64,000 nt of DNA from Rosa chinensis (lineage: Eukaryota; Streptophyta; Magnoliopsida; Rosales; Rosaceae). The position numbers were made by a program, and so were the translations under genes. Positions 58,801-64,000 of this stretch are shown piece by piece; positions within the stretch are counted from its first letter, which is position 1; every line of letters starts with the position of its first letter. Below the pieces are notes generated by a model. The model worked only from the letters and a program-made list of their open reading frames with translations. It did no database searches and was not told the origin of the DNA. The DNA is taken from assembly GCF_002994745.2 (NCBI RefSeq), contig NC_037091.1, forward strand, positions 2,907,501 through 2,971,500. Reading direction: 5' to 3'.

Positions 58801-61800
58801 AGTTCAAGTGGTGAAGGCTCAAGAAGTCTTTTGGCCGACTGCAGTCTCCATGTGCTACTTATTCTCACTCATTATCATAAATGTGTTGTGGGCAACGAGC
58901 CAATAACAGATTCAAGTACTGACACCACTACTTCAAATTCACTTTTGAAAGGGAGTAGATATTTTTCTGACAACCCTTACTGCAAGGCCTTGGAACATGC
59001 AACAGATGTTGAATGTAAGATGTTTTAGTTATCTCTTTATGTATTCTTATTATGAGGTTTCATTTAGATAATTGGAGTAAATATTGTTCTGTCTTGCAGT
59101 TGATCGTGTAGATAATGAGGGTAACGCACATAGTGGTCCAGTTTTGAGGTTACCTTTTGCTTCCCTGTTCGATACCCTTGGAATGTAAGTATCTGTTTTT
59201 CCTTTTGTTCCTCTGCTTGTAGACGATATTACTTTTTTGTTTTATTATAGGCTGATTCTTTGTATGTGGTATCATCTAAGTGGCTGTAGGCTTCCTAAGA
59301 TGGAGTGCAAGTGTGTACTATGTATATGGAAGTAAATTGATAGACAATCAGGGTTCAGACATTTTAGGTGTCTTCTGAGTGCATAAATAACAATCATATA
59401 TATAAAAAGTGAGTAGAACTAACAAATTAGCTTCACATTGCTACTTAATTTATATTTTCTATATTTTTGATTCCTAGGCTGTATTGTAGAGGCTTGTTGT
59501 AGCTCTAGTGCTTAACAGTGTTTACTCCTCAAGTCCTACACTTGAGGTCCCAAGTTCATACGTCAGCCAAATATTGTTTGATACAAAAAAAGATTCCTTG
59601 GCCTTAGTATTTTCATACCTGTTTGATAACATATATATGTATATCAATATGCTGTTCAAAAGTGAAAATTTGTGGTCCTTTATGGTTTGGTGGTGATTTC
59701 CATGGGCCTGCTGCTACCCGATAGCTGTGCTCAATATCTAATGGTCTATGCAAACTAAAAGCACTAGTTTCATTTTGAATTTCTCGTTTTCTGCCTCTGC
59801 AGGTACTTATCTGATGAGGCTGCTGCACTTTTGCTTTACTCTTTATTGCAAGGAAATGCTGACTTTCTGGAGTATGTCTTGGTGCGAACTGATTTGGATA
59901 CGCTGGTATGTAACAGCAGCTGATCACTGTCATTGGAAAAAAAGAAAAATAAAAAAGGGACCAGTATTTTGTGGCAAAATTTGTGTTAGGATATACTGTT
60001 TTTCTTGCATTTAATGCCTTTGGAAATAGGTCATAGCCTTAAGTTGGTGATTTAACAATATCTTGTTACATTCTTTTGGTACTAAATTGATTTCAACACT
60101 TGATACTGACCTGTATTTATATGATGAAATGGACAGTTGATGCCCATCCTGGAAGCGTTATATGATGCTCCAAAAAGGACATCTAATCAAATCTACATGT
60201 TGCTGATCATACTTCTCATACTTAGTCAGGATTCATCTTTTAATGCAAGCATTCACAAATTGGTAAGGGTTGCCTCCTGTAGCCAACGAGTTATAATTTT
60301 AGATGTGGGTCATATTAATCTAACTTTCACATGAACAGATACTTCCTACTGTTCCCTGGTACAAAGAACGTCTCCTCCACCAGACATCTCTTGGTTCATT
60401 AATGGTCATTACGCTGATAAGGACAGTGCAGTATAACCTATCTAAGTTGCGGGTATCTATCTGCCTTTTTTACTGTGAACTTTCTTGAAGTGCTTTATGA
60501 CTTTGATTATTATTAGATTGCTTATATCTTGATATCTATGTCAATTACATGTAAGACCTTGCTATTTGTGTATTGCATGGGCTGTAATTTGGTTAAGGTA
60601 TTTGTTAAATTTGCAGAACTGGAATATGATTTAACAAGTTGGTTTTCTTAGTGGTCACAGAAACAGTGATTGTCCTCACCCTTTCTTTGGTACTTCCCTG
60701 ATTAACATGTTTTCTTTGTTTAATTGTAACAGGATGTTTATCTCCATACAACTTGTCTAGCAACTTTGGCAAACATGGCACCTCATGTCCACCGTTTGAG
60801 TGCATATGCATCCCAGAGATTGGTCAGCCTATTTGATATGCTGTCTCGGAAGTATGCCCTTTTCTGTCTGCCTTGTTGTTTTCTCTTGTCCATTAGCTTT
60901 ACTCCATACTTTTCTATTTGTTTGGGAGTTCATATTTTTATAGTGCCTTTCTTACACTTATTAGTGAATTGGTTAACATGTTGCTCTTGTCGTAATCTTT
61001 GGTTCAGGTATAACAAACTAGCAGAGGTGCGTAATAATCAGATGACATTAGCCAAAGGCAACTCAATAGAAGACGATACTGTAATATACCACATACCTTG
61101 CATATATTATGGCACTTCGAATTGCTTTGTTTGATAAGTATCACCTTATATTATTTTATTGTCTGCTAAGCTAGAACCTTTTTCATTGCAGTCAACGGAG
61201 ATGCATATATATACCGACTTCTTGAGACTTGTCCTTGAAATATTAAATGCAATTTTGACATATGCTCTGCCACGGAATCCTGAGGTATCATTACTTACAA
61301 TATTAGTGATCCATGTGAGATATTGTTGTATTGCTATGAGGGATTGAGTACATTGTCCGGTTTCTATATTTCTTAGTCTATGCAATGGTGCAGGTTATAT
61401 ATGCGATAATGCACAGGCAGGAAGTATTTCAGCCTTTCAGGAATCATCCACGTTTCAATGAGCTGCTTGAAAACATTTATACAGTATGCTCCATATTAAC
61501 CTTCTCTCTCTGTCTCTCTCTCAATTTTTTTTTCTTTTCAACAAAACTTTGTCTTATTCTCATCAACGGGCCACCTTTGATGGCACTTGGCTGCTGTTTA
61601 CCTTTTTTTGATAACTTGAAAACAATTCACGTCTTACAAAATAAATCACCTCTTGGTGCATTTGACCGGACTTATATTGTTTGTCTGGTGTTGTAGGTAT
61701 TAGATTTTTTCAATAGTCGTGTGGATGCACAAAGAACAGATGGAGAATGGTCAGTAGAAAAAGTACTTCAAGTCATTATCATTAATTGTAGATCATGGCG

Positions 61801-62503
61801 TGGTGAAGGGATGAAGGTAAAAAGGCAAAAGAGAATTAAATTGTTGAATAAGTTGATTTGAAGTTGTACCTGGAGATTGTTATTTATAATCTCTTCAAAA
61901 TCTTGTTTTCTCAGATGTTCACCCAGTTGCGCTTCACATATGAACAAGAGAGTCATCCAGAGGAGTTCTTTATTCCATACTTGTGGCAGCTAGTACTGTC
62001 CCGCTGGTAACGCTCATCTCCTTATAGAGTGTACAAGTATAAGAAGGAAGAGTGCTTATTTTATTTGTCCTCTGGCCATATTTGAAGTCTTTTATATATC
62101 CCTCATTTTTTCCCAGTACAGCAATTATCTTAGCAAACATGTTGGATGAACGTCCATTTCTTGATGAATCTTGTTATTGATTTTGCAATTCTTACTGGTT
62201 GAATACAGTTCCATGTTTAACTAATTTCACTTTTCATTCATGCTTCTCATTACAGTGGAATCAGTTTCAATCCTCGAGCCATAAATTTGTTTCCAATTGA
62301 TCAACCTTCCGAGGTATGACCTAATAGCATAGGGCAGGGGCATTTGAGCTTCAGTTTGATTTATTTCCTGATTTAAAGTGCATCACTAGCATGTAAAGTG
62401 AAATACATATTCTTTTGTGCAGAAACAAAGTGATTATGAAGTGGCGTCTGACAATCATGTAAATGGAGAGGTGGCTAAGCGTGCAGTCTTTCTTGATCCA
62501 TAG
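55884..62503 (+). CDS. DYM: Dymeclin (Golgi-associated DYM family protein)
   Basis: Eighteen exons can be joined with consistent phases: 55884-56082, 57171-57410, 58016-58079, 58163-58292, 58381-58525, 58766-59014, 59100-59184, 59803-59905, 60137-60262, 60339-60452, 60733-60851, 61008-61080, 61192-61284, 61394-61483, 61697-61816, 61915-62006, 62256-62313 and 62423-62503, giving 726 residues. The start [10 protein letters not shown] has glycine at position 2, matching the N-myristoylated MG start of dymeclins, and is followed by [17 protein letters not shown]. Later landmarks include [54 protein letters not shown] and [15 protein letters not shown]. In animals dymeclin is peripheral to the Golgi and acts in vesicle traffic; the plant role is poorly known. 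The gene appears intact. Confidence 0.92.
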
Positions 62504-63236
62504 ATGGAATATATAGGTCATCCACAAGAGCTGTTGAGGTTCCTTGGTGGATTTGTAAATATACATGAAATAGTAGGAAAAAAAAAGTGTATTCTTCTCA
62601 TTCTTTTCTGTTTATATGTGTGCAACACTAGAGGCCTTCTATATAAGTAGATGTATCCCAAAATCTTTGATGTAATGAATAAGAGAAGATGCATATTTCC
62701 ATCTTCAATCTCCATAATGTACTAATGTAGTTCTGAAAGAGATAATTAAGATTTGTCTCTTCCGGTTGTCCTTCGGCATTTTGCACAAATTCTGGTCATG
62801 TGGGTTGCGGATTTTCTAGTTTTAGTTTAGACACAGCTGCTATTCTGTTAATCTGTATTATGTGAGGACTTTTGCTTGAAATTAAATTTGTTCATTGCCT
62901 TTTGTGGCTGATGTTATGATCCGTAATGTTGCATAGGTTAAATGCTTAAGCAATTTTCTATGCTAGATGACCTTTGAGTATGATCCTTATTGTTCATATC
63001 AAGAACCTTATCTCATTTATCACAGATACCTCTTTCTATTTTTGTTTGTTTGTTTTATCTTTTGAGAATAGATTTATTGCAACTAATTGTAAGTAAGTTT
63101 TCATTAGTGCATCATCTCTATTGTGATGGTAATTGAAAATAAAGCTATTGCGCATTGGAGTATAAAAATATAACCTTCTCATTGATATTTGTAACAGCTA
63201 AATATGAACGGACTTTTACAACCTTATGGTCCCTAA
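62504..63236. other. Intergenic region between dymeclin and ELIP
   Basis: The first 200 nt probably hold the dymeclin 3' UTR. The remainder is AT-rich with no supported gene. Confidence 0.35.
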
Positions 63237-63380
63237 AGAGACTTAAATAAGGGTTCCACCTTTGACATACTCAGTGAAGGCCATAGCTACCAAACCTAGC
63301 ATGGCCAGTCTTTCATAGGACTTTTACAATCCTATGATCCCTACAGAGACTTTTACAATCCTATGATCCCTATAGAGACT
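63210..63380 (-). pseudogene. Duplicated C-terminal codons and 3' UTR of ELIP (relic)
   Basis: On the minus strand, 63311-63243 reads RLAMLGLVAMAFTEYVKGG then TLI and a stop, almost identical to the end of the adjacent ELIP exon (63449-63380). No upstream ELIP exon is attached. Around it a phrase of about 30 nt, GGACTTTTACAATCCTATGA, appears three times (about 63208, 63317 and 63347). A local tandem duplication of the gene's 3' tail explains this. Confidence 0.8.
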
Positions 63381-64000
63381 TAAATAAGGGTTCCACCCTT
63401 GACATACTCAGTGAAGGCCAAAGCTACCAAACCTAGCATGGCCAGTCTTCCATTCCACAATTCAGCATCTGAGGTCCAAAGGGGCCCCTTTGATTTTGAC
63501 TCCACACTGACTCCTTGAAATAGAGGAATCACAGATGCAACTGATAGCAAAATGCAAGTGCCGAGAAACAGCGAGACTCCACCGTTGGAGATCTGAGAAA
63601 ACACATCCTGGCCCTTCACCACTTCCACTGCCAGAGCTGAAACAAAGCCCACCATTGCGAGTCTGCCGTTGATTCTTTCCGGTGCTGGGCCGCTGAAGGC
63701 GAACACGTCCCCGAACTTAGTGCTAACCTTGGGAGTCCTAGGTGGTGGTGGGAAAGGAGTAGGTGTAGGTGCTGCTGGTGGAATTTTTGATGGTTCTGAA
63801 ACTGTAGATGGTTTCTCCTCAGGTAGACCATCCTGCAAAATATGGAAAAATTGGACATGGTTAATACACAAATTCTCGACAAAATTAAACTCTAAACACT
63901 AAAATCTAAACAGAAAACTCATTTGATTTTGAACCCTAAAACAAATGTAGCTTTGAACACAAAGGAGAGACTATCTTATTTAGACAGTTAATTACCTCAG
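63380..64000 (-). CDS. ELIP: Early light-induced protein, chloroplastic (3' part)
   Basis: The minus-strand final exon is 63832-63380, preceded by an acceptor TTTTGCAG. Only the last five bases of the previous exon (63996-64000, followed by GTAAT) lie in the window, so the transit peptide and N-terminus are outside. The exon encodes a Pro-rich linker, then ERINGRLAMVGF (helix I with chlorophyll ligands), the SLFLGTCILLSVASVIPLF helix II, and ELWNGRLAMLGLVALAFTEY (helix III), ending KGGTLI. This is the three-helix LHC-superfamily plan of ELIPs, thylakoid proteins that accumulate in strong light and protect against photo-oxidation by binding free chlorophyll. Confidence 0.92.

Overview
This window is nuclear DNA of a flowering plant. 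The genes are split by short GT-AG introns and the intergenic space is AT-rich and full of plant-type transposons. The families present (PEAPOD/TIFY4, acireductone dioxygenase, a class A heat stress factor, an LRR protein with a proline-rich N-terminus, dymeclin, ELIP) are typical of a eudicot. A rosid such as a Rosaceae member is my guess, but nothing here proves it. All exon structures were worked out by eye from splice sites and reading frame.

Layout. 1-6.3 kb is transposon-dominated: a truncated non-LTR element with a 17-bp target-site duplication (TSD), one end of a CACTA-type element, an LTR-like block, and a Mutator-like element (9-bp TSD) carrying a fragment that resembles a CYTH/triphosphate tunnel metalloenzyme gene (a candidate Pack-MULE). 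7.3-11.3 kb is a complete nine-exon PEAPOD (TIFY4-type) repressor gene with a SINE in an intron. 12.7-21.5 kb is a tandem cluster of three intact acireductone dioxygenase genes (methionine salvage) plus one orphan last exon. Its arrangement shows that a ~4.1-kb unit was duplicated with a breakpoint inside the last intron of the first gene. Two related solo LTRs with perfect 5-bp TSDs sit next to and beyond this cluster. 22.3-28.2 kb is an array of decayed, partly inverted repeats of unknown origin with weak similarity to NB-ARC/LRR resistance-gene sequence.

28.9-35.3 kb holds several small transposons (three Mutator-type inverted-repeat elements, one nested inside another, a Tourist-like MITE, a second small inverted-repeat element, two tRNA-derived SINEs, a LINE RNase H relic). 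38.4-39.9 kb is a heat stress transcription factor of the A6/A7/A2 type. 42.5-44.2 kb (minus) encodes a secreted proline-rich LRR protein. 44.7-51.7 kb (minus) is a broken Ty1/copia retrotransposon interrupted by a 1.6-kb solo LTR. 55.9-62.5 kb is an 18-exon dymeclin gene, and 63.4-64.0 kb (minus) is the 3' part of an ELIP gene, with a relic of its C-terminal codons duplicated downstream.

The genes do not form a pathway, apart from the ARD cluster, whose members share one biochemical step. I found no CRISPR array, rRNA or bona fide tRNA gene and no unmistakably new system. The most distinctive items are the candidate Pack-MULE, the dated ARD duplication with its orphan exon, the clean solo-LTR/MULE boundaries, and the ELIP 3' relic.
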